Below are positions 54,701 through 62,421 of a stretch of DNA of 64,000 bases, piece after piece. Source of the stretch: Watersipora subatra (Eukaryota; Bryozoa; Gymnolaemata; Cheilostomatida; Watersiporidae); NCBI RefSeq assembly GCF_963576615.1, contig NC_088717.1, positions 28,933,213 to 28,997,212 on the forward strand, written 5' to 3'. A model generated the notes under the pieces. That model did no database searches. It was not told the origin of the DNA and worked only from the letters and a program-made list of their open reading frames with translations. A program made the position numbers and the translations under genes. Each line of letters opens with the position of its first letter. Position 1 is the stretch's first letter.

Positions 54701-55606
54701 GGATGGCATGCCGAGGCATGTGAGGGATGTCCGCAAGCGGTGGTTTGGCACTGACCGTAGTCCGTGAACTGGCCGAAGACGGCCAGCTTAATCTAGATAG
54801 ATTACGCAGTTCTGTTGCTCCCCCACTGCCTCAGCTGCATCCCTGTGAGGTAGCTGAGGTCTCGGAGGGGGATGTGGAGGACGGTCCTCAGACTGCCGAG
54901 GATGAAGTTCAAAACATGGATGGTGAGCCTCAGACTGCTGGGGCTCCATCCGGGGATTTAGATCCTGGTGAGCCTGAGCTTCAACCGTCAATGCTCAGGC
55001 GGTCGCAGCGGGAGCGACGGCGTCCCCGGTATTTGGATGACTATGAGGGATAGCTGGTAGCTTCTTAAAAGCTGAAGGAAATGTGAGTTAGTAGTCACGT
55101 GGTGCCCGACGGTAGCTCGGAAGGGCTCGTGGGCATGTGCCACTGGACGAGCAAAAAAACGGCCATGTTGTCATTGGGAATCCGAGCTCCATTCGTGTAG
55201 CTTGTGACTCTGTGCTCGTCGTGTGTTGAGTCATACTAGAAAGGATTAATAAGAGTCTGTCCGAGTCTTGGGGACTCGTGAGTAAACCAAACCTACTGGT
55301 GTAGTCTGGCACTACGGTGTTTTCTAGTAAAACGTACAGGTGGAGTAAGGGTGACATAAGGGGAGGTTTCGGAGTGTCACGGCTGGCAGTCTGGTACTGC
55401 GTAATCTTCGCTTAGTAGCTTACAGTTGATGTAACAAAAATTATGATAAAATGAATTCCATGATGAACTTTTACCGCTGATTAAATGTAATAGAGATATT
55501 TTGGCAGCATCATGTCACATCAACTTTAGATCCCAACCTCAGAAAGACATACCTTGATTGTTGATTTCGACTTGGAAATCGCCAGTTTCATGCCAACATC
55601 TACCAC
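37028..55606 (-). CDS. Ulp1/SENP-like (C48) cysteine protease gene, disrupted
   Basis: Seven minus-strand exons join in phase: 55606-55553, 47115-47008, 45616-45540, 45417-45309, 45016-44912, 44739-44694 and 38211-37028 (with an insertion). Lengths 54, 108, 77, 109, 105 and 46 fit phases 0-0-2-0-0-1. The catalytic His lies in SERSHYSVM (exon 2), the Asp in IHLMDSLS (exon 3), and the Gln and Cys in [13 protein letters not shown] (exon 4): the H-D-Q-C order of Ulp1-type deSUMOylating or deneddylating proteases. About 200 residues after the Cys are unrecognised. An in-frame TAG in exon 2 and a 706-bp element in the last exon suggest a pseudogene or null allele. C48 domains occur both in host genes and in DNA transposons; the many introns favour a host or domesticated gene. 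The 5' end was not found. Confidence 0.7.
37304..38009. mobile_element. 706-bp fold-back (long inverted repeat) element with 8-bp duplication
   Basis: The two halves are inverted copies of each other (for example caggtgtcctttag at the left end and ctaaaggacacctg at the right; gcaatgccccgatagtt pairs with aactatcggggcattgc in the centre). ttaaatac flanks it on both sides (37296-37303, 38010-38017). The 8-bp duplication suggests mobilisation by a hAT-like transposase. No coding capacity. Confidence 0.9.
38529..38730 (+). pseudogene. piggyBac transposase N-terminal remnant
   Basis: The ATG at 38529 opens an acidic frame ([18 protein letters not shown]) typical of the disordered N-terminus of piggyBac transposases. 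It meets a TAA at about 38,655 and is then cut by the LTR insertion at 38,731. Confidence 0.5.
38731..38871 (-). repeat. 3' LTR of LTR element 1
   Basis: 141 bp. It follows a short purine tract and is adjacent to the target-site base string cagat. Confidence 0.9.
38993..41918 (-). pseudogene. Pol of LTR element 1: protease, RT, RNase H, integrase
   Basis: The main frame, 41918-39627 (763 codons), contains protease [11 protein letters not shown] (MDLKKAY-type [10 protein letters not shown], then HYIDDILV), RNase H ([12 protein letters not shown]) and the integrase finger (HHLGVDKM ... CQIC) and core (AVDITH, SDNGPCF). A one-base shift at about 39,660 moves the rest (catalytic Glu in [10 protein letters not shown], and the C-terminal domain) to the frame ending at 38,993. 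This is the only lesion seen in Pol. The RT is unlike that of the two Gypsy elements at 27-36 kb; I assign it to LTR retrotransposons without a firm clade. Confidence 0.85.
41927..42600 (-). pseudogene. Gag of LTR element 1
   Basis: An open frame of 183 codons (42478-41927) has a capsid-like helix-rich part and the zinc knuckle [14 protein letters not shown]. The N-terminal part is read in another frame upstream of about 42,480 ([14 protein letters not shown]), so one indel separates them. The Pol frame starts in the -1 register just past its stop, which could be either programmed frameshifting or decay. Confidence 0.75.
42609..42749 (-). repeat. 5' LTR of LTR element 1
   Basis: 141 bp, identical by eye to the 3' LTR at 38731-38871. 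Confidence 0.9.
43216..43299 (+). pseudogene. piggyBac transposase core remnant
   Basis: About 27 codons with [17 protein letters not shown], equivalent to the (L/I)SVDE...(F/W)KGR block with its catalytic Asp, followed at once by a TGA. Confidence 0.6.
44694..44739 (-). CDS. C48 protease gene exon 6
   Basis: Acceptor atttatgttag, donor gtaggt, 46 nt (phase 0 in, 1 out). Encodes [15 protein letters not shown]. The next exon supplies the two missing bases. Confidence 0.7.
44912..45016 (-). CDS. C48 protease gene exon 5
   Basis: Acceptor tattattattttcag, donor gtatgt, 105 nt, phase 0 both sides. It continues the helix after the Cys motif ([17 protein letters not shown]) and ends in a basic helix. 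Confidence 0.75.
45309..45417 (-). CDS. C48 protease exon with catalytic Gln and Cys
   Basis: Acceptor caatatttgcag, donor gtgagt, 109 nt. It encodes [15 protein letters not shown]: the oxyanion Gln and nucleophile Cys followed by Gly, the strongest C48 signature in the gene. Confidence 0.85.
45540..45616 (-). CDS. C48 protease exon with catalytic Asp
   Basis: Acceptor gtttgcag, donor gtgagc, 77 nt. It encodes [20 protein letters not shown], where MDS carries the catalytic Asp. A hAT remnant sits 37 bp upstream in the preceding intron. Confidence 0.8.
45654..46772 (-). mobile_element. hAT remnant with 8-bp duplication in a C48 intron
   Basis: Ends tagagctgcacaacgat and, inverted, atcattgtgcagctcta, flanked by a perfect 8-bp duplication atataaag (45646-45653, 46773-46780). 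Both arms continue imperfectly (aattgatcgtgattaat). On the minus strand at about 46,010-45,893 a fragment reads [12 protein letters not shown] and ends in a Leu/Trp-rich tail, the C-terminal dimerisation region of hAT transposases. The rest of the transposase is gone. Confidence 0.9.
47008..47115 (-). pseudogene. C48 protease exon with catalytic His and a premature TAG
   Basis: Acceptor gtttattttcag, donor gttagt, 108 nt, phase 0. It encodes [19 protein letters not shown], where the His precedes an aromatic residue as in HW/HY of C48 enzymes. A TAG at 47070-47068 interrupts the frame 15 codons in. A weaker acceptor ending in that same TAG could start the exon just after the stop. Confidence 0.65.
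47233..47574 (+). repeat. 5' LTR of LTR element 2
   Basis: 342 bp, TGTGAGTTAGTAGTCACGTG at the left and ttagtagcttaca at the right. Confidence 0.9.
47659..48640 (+). pseudogene. Gag of LTR element 2
   Basis: Begins [12 protein letters not shown] at 47,659, meets stops from about 47,775, and continues in shifting frames. Two zinc knuckles are readable: [13 protein letters not shown] (about 48,411) and [14 protein letters not shown] (about 48,508). Confidence 0.75.
48830..49692 (+). pseudogene. Protease and RT of LTR element 2, catalytic site changed
   Basis: Protease [10 protein letters not shown] at about 48,870. RT from about 49,140 to 49,692 has [12 protein letters not shown] and [13 protein letters not shown], but the catalytic box reads HYIGDIVV instead of YIDD. 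The frame stops at 49,690. Homology resumes in another frame and then beyond the Harbinger insertion. Confidence 0.85.
50078..51349 (+). CDS. Harbinger accessory MADF/BESS DNA-binding protein (3 exons)
   Basis: Exon 1 (about 50,078-50,327) encodes an MADF domain: [13 protein letters not shown], then [13 protein letters not shown], ending RSFRTRIGK at donor gtgaga. Exon 2 starts at about 50,656 after ttttctatag ([16 protein letters not shown], then [14 protein letters not shown]) and has a Pro/Ser-rich linker. Exon 3 starts at about 51,113 after gttgtag and carries a BESS-like [15 protein letters not shown] motif, ending at a TAG near 51,349. In Harbinger elements this Myb/MADF partner brings the transposase to the nucleus and to the ends. 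The coding sequence looks intact; the boundary at the end of exon 2 is not settled. Confidence 0.75.
51423..51612. repeat. ~190-bp near-perfect hairpin inside the Harbinger element
   Basis: Arms aaattatttaaaagcaatac ... and its inverse pair over about 80 bp with only a few mismatches, around a ~26-nt loop (aacatttgctcattcaacat). It lies just after the MADF/BESS stop codon, between the two convergent genes, where it may end both transcripts or be a small fold-back insertion. Confidence 0.85.
51690..51860. repeat. (TA)n / CATATA microsatellite
   Basis: Alternating TA with gtacatatatat variants, between the convergent Harbinger genes. Frames here are low complexity. Confidence 0.9.
52038..52868 (-). 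pseudogene. HARBI1-like Harbinger transposase, core deleted
   Basis: The N-terminal part is readable in two exons: about 52,868-52,793 ([20 protein letters not shown]) and about 52,617-52,440 ([20 protein letters not shown], then [16 protein letters not shown]). The C-terminal part at about 52,390-52,038 has [25 protein letters not shown] and, in a shifted frame, [20 protein letters not shown]. The roughly 200 residues between them, which would hold the DDE triad, are missing. The element therefore cannot move by its own transposase. Confidence 0.85.
53195..55053 (+). pseudogene. RNase H, integrase and C-terminal tail of LTR element 2
   Basis: The frame broken at 49,828 by Harbinger resumes here (RELFSFCG, then [11 protein letters not shown]). 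RNase H has [14 protein letters not shown] near 53,420, then further fragments at 53,549-53,833. Integrase at 53,911-54,351 has [14 protein letters not shown] and LMDHSMAF (Asp kept, NGP lost); the Glu-bearing [10 protein letters not shown] follows after a stop. A C-terminal tail ends near 55,053. Confidence 0.8.
55082..55424 (+). repeat. 3' LTR of LTR element 2
   Basis: 343 bp, about 93 percent like the 5' LTR. It is preceded by a short purine-rich gctgaaggaaa. Confidence 0.9.
55553..55606 (-). CDS. C48 protease gene, most 5' exon found (tentative)
   Basis: Acceptor tcacttattttag, donor gtatgt, 54 nt, open in phase 0 ([18 protein letters not shown]). Another frame is also open, so its assignment to the C48 gene rests on phase compatibility and strand only. 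An 8.2-kb LTR element lies in the intron that follows. Confidence 0.45.
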
Positions 55607-56306
55607 CTAAAATAAGTGAAATAAAATCTAAAACTTAGTCGAATATTTCGAAGAAAAATTACAATTAGAAATTTAACAGACTGCACTAGAAGACACTGTT
55701 GCAACACAAACTGTCATCAAGAACATAGTTGCTTATAAAACATATGTCTAGGATCTATTTTAGCAGCGTAACATTTTATTAAGAGCAGTAAACCTTTTTG
55801 GTATTTTTTCAATGTATTATGTTTTCATCACTCTTTTATATATATACCTTATATTTCTAGTATCTAGAATATATCTCGGCATTTCCAGCACCAGCAAAAC
55901 ACCAGTAACCATTCTTTAATGCCAGTAATCATTCTTAATTTTCAAGAAGAGTTTTGACTGCAAGCATGCAGCACGGTGCTGGCCCCACGATGCCGCTTGT
56001 TTTAGAAATGCAAAAAAGAAACAAATATTGCCCGCTAGAGCAGGACGTTTAACACTGATGCCAAATGTTTCCTTTAAAAGCTTTACAAAACCATTTTCTT
56101 ACATCCATGGTACTACTGATCACATATAATCGCCAACACAGTTTTCAAACCGAGTTAGGAACTGTGGGCTAGAAACTCACAAATCGTTATCTTTTTTAGA
56201 TCTGACCGAATGGCAGAGGTCAATCACGAGTACGGAAATCCGGCCGACACCATGTTCGGTTAGCGTTTGAGTTAATTTCATTGTGTTCAATGTGAGAAAG
56301 AAATCT
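55607..56306. other. Intergenic or intron DNA, no gene seen
   Basis: This lies between the most 5' C48 exon found and the DIRS-type element. More upstream exons of the C48 gene may lie here or further right, but no convincing acceptor-ORF-donor unit was recognised. Confidence 0.35.
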
Positions 56307-56322
56307 ATTTTAATTCACATAC

Positions 56323-56430
56323 TTCCATCCAGTTACTATATGCTTAATTGTTCGAATTTAGCTTTTGGCAGACAAAAAAAGCTTTCCTTGACCCATCCTT
56401 ATCCGCTTCCGACTACGCAAGCTCAGTTTT
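56323..56430 (+). repeat. Left inverted terminal repeat of DIRS-type element
   Basis: acttccatccagttactata then tgcttaattgttcgaattta then gcttttggcagac; its inverse is at 59,153-59,272. Confidence 0.8.
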
Positions 56431-56922
56431 TGTTCTTTAACTGAAGTTGGAGCATGCACTGTTTCACAGAATTCTCTCTCTTCAGTTTCCAGCTCTGAAA
56501 ATAGCAGGTACGTATCATGTTTGTCCCTCCTCGAGAGGGACAGCATACCCCTTGCCTTTCTGTCAAGGGGTAGTCGATGGACGAGTTCTTTTATACTCCG
56601 AAATTGACAATCTCTTACCTTGACTTGACTCAGTTGATTTGCACCCGACCTAACCTTCGCCCTGTCCTTTCGGAAGGAGGATACCCAGGTCAGAATCTCC
56701 TTGTCTCACCCTTTTTAGCTCGGAGCACATGATTAAGCCTCCTTAAGAGCTATCGGTGGCATATCTGTTATATCAGAAATACCTAACTGAAAGGTCTCTG
56801 TTTATAATGGGTTGTCAGGGCTCTCCTGGATCAAGTTTCCGTACCGCTGTGTCTTGAAACTTGAGAAGGGGGTCGTTACTTTGTTGTTATCAAATATGTC
56901 AGGTCCTTATCTTCTCTTTGAC

Positions 56923-57560
56923 AGACAATCAAGAAAAAGAAGACCAGCCTCAACCAGTAACCATTGATGATGAGAACGGGACGGGGGAAGATGGCAAAGA
57001 CATGTCCTTGAGGGAGCTGAAAAAGAAGATCTTTGAAGTACTCCCGGATTCCATACTACCCCCTCCAAATCACAAAGTAAAGAGGTATGGTAGCTTCTAT
57101 GTATATCTAGTTGATATTGGTTATTTTCCATGTTGATATCATGATAGGTATAGTAGTTACATTGTCTTATAGATATACATGATATATATCTAGATGAATA
57201 CATATTTATGAGTACATAACAACATTTTCTGTTCTCGTAGAGCCAAGACTATCGTCGAACAGATGCTATCTCAAGACAGACCACAAGATGATGACGATAC
57301 AGACTATAGTCTGCCCTTGTCTCAGGTCATGACTTCAGCCATAGAAGAGGTTAAACACCAGAAATAAGCCTTCACATCAAAATATCCCAGAATAAAAGGG
57401 TTCCATGTATCAACTACCAAGTACAGGGGTACACTCTCAAATCATCTTACAGCCGCATTGATGACGACGCTGCACTTCTGGGTAAGGCATCTAACAAAGC
57501 CCTCATTCCATGCAAATATATCGAGGAGATGGAGACCCTTACAAGGCAGTTGATGCTTGT
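56923..57560 (+). pseudogene. DIRS-type Gag-like region with an intron
   Basis: An acidic stretch then LRELKKKIFEVLPDSILPPP in exon 1, and a donor gtatgg near 57,086. It resumes after ttctgttctcgtag near 57,241 with KTIVEQMLSQDRPQ and LPLSQVMTSAIEEV. After a frame change it continues into YQVQGYTLKSSY and IEEMETLTRQLMLV, then SHSDWVLGSS, a region found before the RT in DIRS gag proteins. Here it runs directly into the recombinase. Confidence 0.6.
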
Positions 57561-57628
57561 TGCTAGCCATTCAGATTGGGTCCTTGGCAGCTCTGTTGCG
57601 CTTTTGCAACAGGGTGATACAGATGCAG

Positions 57629-58750
57629 CCATCAGATCGATTGAGAGCTTTATAGAGGAGAGAAATCTGCTTGAGCCCACTATCTATGACGTAACTGACT
57701 TCCTTCTCTATCTGCTAGAGGAGAGAAAGCTGTCAGTGAGTACAATTAAAGGCTACAAGGCGGCACTGGTCAATTCTCTAGGTAGATCTTTCCCAACAGG
57801 GATCGAGGACATAATCAGGGAGATGCTGAAAGGCTTTGCCGCTTGCCCTCATAAGACCATCAGAAGATAACTACCAATGTGGGATCACTTTGGTAGTGAT
57901 CCCACTTTGGTAGAGGATGGCCACCTCTCTTAACTTAGAGAGGTGGTCATCCTCCACCACCTCTCTAAGTCAAGCACAGATTTGAGGTAATTCTAGTTGC
58001 CTTACTGACTAATCCTGCTTGCTTGCTGCTTTCTATCAGTATGTTACAACGCTTGTTGTACACACTACACACTAATCCTGCGTGCTTGTTGCTTTCTATC
58101 AGCTTGTTACAACTCTTGTATTAACTTGGTGCTGACAAAACAAGTTATAACTTGTATTATTTTTCAAGTCGCTATCCCTGAAATGTGTGTTTCTTCTAGC
58201 CCTGAGCACTGGGAGGAGGAGATCAGAGATCCATGCCCTCACTAGAGAGTCCATCAATATCTCTGAAGATACCATCCAACTCAGAGTTAATCGCGGCTTT
58301 ATGGCCAAGACACGGAAGGCAAGCGATCCAGAACTGAAAATCCTCGTTAAAGCTAACCCAGGAAATCCAGACCTGTGTCCTTATCTGACATTACTAGAAT
58401 ACCTGACAGTCACTAATGATTTATGTGACAATAATGGTAATCTGTTTCTGTCTTATATCAGACCTCATAAACCCATCACTCAAGATTCTGCGTCAAGATG
58501 GATTTGTTGTGCTATTAGAGACACTTATAAAGTTTTAGATATGACTTCTCTACCAGAAACCAATGCCCATTAGGTTAGGGCTATAGCTGCCTCTATGTTC
58601 ATTTCAGATGATAATAATGTTGATGAAATTTTAGCCACTGGCCTATGGTCAAGCAAGTGGTCCTTTCTGGGGCACTCTAAAAGAGATATATCGTGGGACC
58701 TGTCCCAATTTAAGTCACTGGTGGTTGTTAATAAAGTGTTGAAGCTCTAA
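57629..58750 (+). pseudogene. DIRS-type tyrosine recombinase, catalytic Tyr apparently lost
   Basis: A core-binding part (DVTDFLLYLLEERKLSVS, then TIKGYKAALVNSLG) ends near 57,870. A hairpin-rich stretch and a probable intron (about 57,990-58,165) follow. The catalytic domain starts with VFLLALSTGRRRSEIHAL (first Arg). The HxxR box reads H-stop-V-R (TAG at 58,571-58,573), followed by AIAASM and WSSKWSFLGHSKRDIS, where related enzymes have a Tyr in place of the Ser of HSKRD. The stop and the missing Tyr indicate an inactive recombinase. Confidence 0.75.
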
Positions 58751-59005
58751 TCTACACCCTTATCGCTTTATACCCAAAACCCCTACCATGATGATTGGGT
58801 CCTCTTGTGCATACTACCAGACACTCTACGAGTAGATAAATTCCTTGGGTGAGAAGTTTTCCCCTCCTATCACGCCTTATGAAGAAAAGGGTTCGGGGTG
58901 ATATCCTTTACTATCCCCTCCATTGACCCTTACATTTTAATCCGCTTACTGAATGCCGTACAAGACAACTCCTGCCTAGCCACCTGTGTCTGTGGGATTC
59001 TATTA

Positions 59006-59100
59006 AGCATATAGTAACTGTATGGAAGTATGTGAAATAAAATTCAAGATTTTTTATAGTAAATTCCAATTTTATGATCATACTTACCATACAGTTACTA
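59006..59100. repeat. Internal complementary region (ICR) of DIRS-type element
   Basis: The first half, attaagcatatagtaactg then tatggaagtatgtga, is complementary to the left outer end (56,307-56,345). The second half, ttcaagattttttatagtaa then atcatacttaccatac, is complementary to the right outer end (about 59,245-59,312). In DIRS replication the ICR aligns the two ends for circle formation. Confidence 0.8.
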
Positions 59101-59152
59101 TAGACCCACCCTTTCTCCCAACAGGAGTTGCCTTCTCTCTGCGTGCAAGTTG

Positions 59153-59272
59153 ACTCACAAAACTGAGCTTGCGTAGTCGGAAGCGGATAAGGATGGGTCA
59201 AGGAAAGCTTTTTTTGTCCGCCAAAAGCTAAATTCGAACAATTAAGCATATAGTAACTGTATGGTAAGTATG
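59153..59272 (-). repeat. Right inverted terminal repeat of DIRS-type element
   Basis: Inverse of the left repeat with a few differences (gcggac for gcagac; acttaccatac for acttccatcc). The outer flank continues to about 59,312 with aaaaaatcttgaaattt. Confidence 0.8.
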
Positions 59273-59315
59273 ATCATAAAATTGGGTTTTACTATAAAAA
59301 ATCTTGAAATTTCAG

Positions 59316-61389
59316 ATTTAACAGCTATGGAAGATCACGAATACACCGCTAAATCAAAGGAACAGACTACTGAGATTACTACTAATAATTTATGTAAGAG
59401 ACAGAAGAAGGGTGTAGGTCACGGTGGGTGCACAGTGCTATTGCTATTCTATGAACTGCAAAAAACGCAGGAATGGACCATACCAATATATATATATATA
59501 TCTATAATATAATAATAATTATATATATATATATATACACATGTATATCAAGACTTTTGAGCATTTGGACCACAAGCTGGAGCTGACTATTATCATGGTT
59601 GCAGACAGGTTATTTATTTAGTATTATTGCAGCTTTAGCTGTTTTCAAAGAGTAGAAATAGCAATAAATGCTCTCTTTGACTCAGTAAGGTCATGCTAAT
59701 AATCTGTTTTATACAGAAGATGAATTTTGATGTAGAGAGTTTGCTGTCCAACATGTATTCACACTTTAATAACTCCGCAATAAGAAAGCGGGCTTTAGCT
59801 GATTTCTGTGAGTTTGTTGAGATCGAGTATCGTGCCCTGATTCTACACGTATAGACCAGACTATTACTAAACAAAGTTATAGAGAGGATGCTGAGACAAT
59901 ACAAGGCACTGGTCAGCTACTTTGCCTCAACTGGTATGCAGAAAACAACATTACAAGAACCAAACTCAACAATGTTATAACTAAGCAATCAATACAGCAG
60001 GCCTTTTAATCCACATTAATTGTATTATATGTATAATTTAGACACAAGGATTTGTCGGCTTAGAAGATTAAAAAATTGTGAAGTCTGTCAGTATGATACA
60101 TGTTGACATGGATTTACACAATAACCATGAATACCTTCTATTCACCTAATTCATGTAATTTATCAGTTATTTTTTCTAATCTGGTTTACAGATCTTCAAG
60201 ATGTCACTACTAAGAGAATTAAGAAGAAAGCCTTTCAAGACCCTATGACGGAAGTTAGGTTAATGGCCTTACACTCCTTGACATCTAAATTATGTAAAAC
60301 AGAGAACTTCAAGCCAACAAACCCAGGATCCACCACCTTCTTAGAGACTGTGGAGATTTGGTGCTTAGGATTTGTTTAGGAAGGGCTTATAATATCATGA
60401 ATTTAGAAGCATCAGAGCTAGTTGGTTTGGATTTGGACAATCTAATTCACCTACCAGATAACCTATGTCAAATAGATAGCTTCACTTTAAATTGTAGTAT
60501 ATTTAGTATATACATATAGTATATGTTTGAATATGTAGTATACGTTTTCCTTGGAAGTAAAATGTTTGTCTTGTATTACGGCACAAATTTATTGGAGCTC
60601 TGCATTCAAATAGCCTTCTCCAAGCATATCATGACTTCACGTTTTATACTTAGATTCTACTCTTGGTATTGGAATGGCCACCAAGCATCTCTTGAGGCAA
60701 CTCATATCCTCTGGTGAGGTCAGCGAGAGGGCTGCAGATAAATTTTATGCAAGCATCAGAGTTTACATAGACGGCGTCATTAATTACCTGCTCACACACT
60801 TGCCACCCGATGATGACTTTTTAAGATGCCTCCAATGGTTAGACCCGCAGGAAATACACTCAGTGGATGGCATAATGGAATGCGTAATGGAATGCACAAC
60901 AAGGTTATTTATATTGCAATTGATTTGATTGATTTCACCACCTATAATCACTTCAGTAAATTGGTCATCCTTCAAATCCTGATGGTGAGTTTCTTGGTTA
61001 ATTTTAGGTATAGAAAGATCTTCAATTATACTGATGAGTAACTTGATGTTCTCCAAGATGATGTGCTGTTATTCTCATCAAGAAAAGATAATATTATTGC
61101 AGATCAATATGATCCTGTTGCCTATTAGAATGAGGTAGGGCACATTGAACAAGGTAAGTTCCAGCTTCTCAGCCAGCTTGCCTTGTCAATGTGCCTTATA
61201 CCTCATTCTAATGCGATTGCAGAAAGGGTCTTTAATTTAATAGGGCAAGCACTTACAGACCAAAGGAAATCCATGAAAAAGGACACCACGCTCAACAACA
61301 TTATGATTGTTAAGTGTGCCAATCCTTCCAGTGGATTTCAGTCCATCGGAAACATTACTCAAAAAGGCGAAGGCAGCTACTCGCCTTAG
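59316..61389 (+). pseudogene. hAT/ZMYM-like transposase remnant, exons broken
   Basis: Collinear pieces match the style of ZMYM6/KIAA1586-type hAT-derived proteins: MYSHFNNSAIRKRALADFCE, then HV-stop-TRL and YKALVSYFAST (59,716-59,934); KAFQDPMTEVRLMALHSLTS (about 60,192-60,330); MATKHLLRQLISSGEVSERA and FLRCLQWLDPQE (60,674-60,870); and PHSNAIAERVFNLIG at 61,207, which is the hAT C-terminal block. A TAG at about 59,853 and a poorly conserved middle show it is dead. Pieces are separated by acceptor- and donor-like sequences, so the ancestral gene had introns. Confidence 0.7.
59485..59540. repeat. (TA)n microsatellite
   Basis: Two TA tracts separated by ctataatataataataat. Confidence 0.85.
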
Positions 61390-61394
61390 TTTGT

Positions 61395-61545
61395 TGAAAT
61401 AATCTATCATACTATTATACTACTATACTCATACCCTAGTGTATAATACTATCTCATCTCATTATAAATAATCTATCATACTATTATACTACTATACTCA
61501 TACTCTAGTGTATAATACTATCTCATCTCATTATAAATGTAGACA
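61395..61545. repeat. ~73-bp direct repeat, two copies
   Basis: aatctatcatactattatac then tactatactcatac(c/t)ctag then tgtataatactatctcatct occurs twice. Confidence 0.85.
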
Positions 61546-61564
61546 GGTTCAGAGAGTTAGGATT

Positions 61565-62030
61565 AATCATATACTTGCTACTAATAAACAACTACATGTA
61601 TGTATAAACATAGTAATCATATACTTGCTACTAATAAACAACTATGTATAAACATAGTAATCATATACTTGCTACTAATAAACAACTACATGTATGTATA
61701 AACATAGTAATCATATACTTGCTACTAATAAACAACTATGTATAAACATAGTAATCATATACTTGCTACTAATAAACAACTACATGTATGTATAAACATA
61801 GTCATCATATACTTGCTACTAATAAACAACTATGTATAAACATAGTAATCATATACTTGCTACTAATAAACAACTATGTATAAACATAGTAATCATATAC
61901 TTGCTACTAATAAACAACTACATGTATGTATAAACATAGTCATCATATACTTGCTACTAATAAACAACTATGTATAAACATAGTAATCATATACTTGCTA
62001 CTAATAAACAACTATGTATAAACATATTTG
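61565..62030. repeat. 43/51-bp composite satellite, ~10 copies
   Basis: Unit aatcatatacttgctactaa then taaacaactatgtataaaca then tagt. Alternate copies carry an extra acatgt, so the array alternates short and long forms. Confidence 0.9.
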
Positions 62031-62124
62031 TGGCTGTCTCATCTATCAATAACCTCCACCTCCACGACATGTGATTTCCATATGGAGTTATATTATCTTT
62101 TGCTGTCGTGTTTTTATACGCTAT

Positions 62125-62214
62125 GAAAATTTGCCCCACTTATCAAATCCTCGTGTTTTCATTGCCCCTAAAATAGACTCTCACTCCTTTCCCCACTCCA
62201 GGGTTGGCAGGTCT
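62125..62214. mobile_element. 3' part of another hAT MITE copy
   Basis: cactccagggttggcaggtctgg matches the right end of the MITE family at 25,318 and 62,245; the left end is missing or diverged. Confidence 0.5.
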
Positions 62215-62244
62215 GGAATGGACTTTCAAAGGAAAGGGCATGAC

Positions 62245-62421
62245 CATACCTGCCAACACTCATGCATTAGGCGTGAGACTCACGCAATCACCCCAAAGAA
62301 AAAATGAAAATGTGTGAGATTTTTGCCCCAATTTCCACAAATTTATGTATACTATCATTGATACATCAATTGCCCCAAAACCGAATCTCACGCATTGCCC
62401 ACTCTTGGGTTGTAAGGTCTG
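62245..62421. mobile_element. hAT-type MITE with 8-bp target duplication (copy 2)
   Basis: 177 bp starting catacctgccaacactcatg, ending gtaaggtctg, flanked by a perfect 8-bp duplication ggcatgac (62237-62244 and 62422-62429). About 90 percent like copy 1 at 25,318-25,506. Confidence 0.9.

Larger units (their letters stand above)
47233..55424 (+). mobile_element. LTR retrotransposon 2, degenerate, split by a Harbinger element
   Basis: LTRs 47233-47574 and 55082-55424 (TGTGAGTTAG ... GCTTACA) differ by about 25 bases. A 5-bp duplication gttga flanks them (47228-47232, 55425-55429). The PBS-like agctattttggct matches that of LTR element 1. Gag, protease, RT, RNase H and integrase pieces are readable, with many stops and shifts. 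Protein style shows it is a relative of LTR element 1. A Harbinger element interrupts it between RT and RNase H. It lies antisense in an intron of the C48 gene. Confidence 0.9.
56307..59312 (+). mobile_element. DIRS-type tyrosine-recombinase retroelement, RT-less
   Basis: The ends are inverted repeats of about 110 bp (left about 56,323-56,430, right about 59,153-59,272) sharing gttactatatgcttaattg and gacaaaaaaagctttcc. Near the right end, 59,006-59,100 contains the complement of the left outer end joined to the complement of the right outer end. This is the internal complementary region diagnostic of DIRS elements. Inside are a gag-like region and a tyrosine recombinase but no RT, RNase H or methylase region, so it is an internally deleted, nonautonomous derivative. 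Several reading-frame lesions are present. Confidence 0.8.

Noticed and set aside
56206-56260. Short motif atggcagaggtcaatcacgag resembling atggaagatcacgaatac near 59,334
   Set aside because: The similarity is short and gapped; it is not enough to claim a duplicated exon flanking the DIRS-type element.
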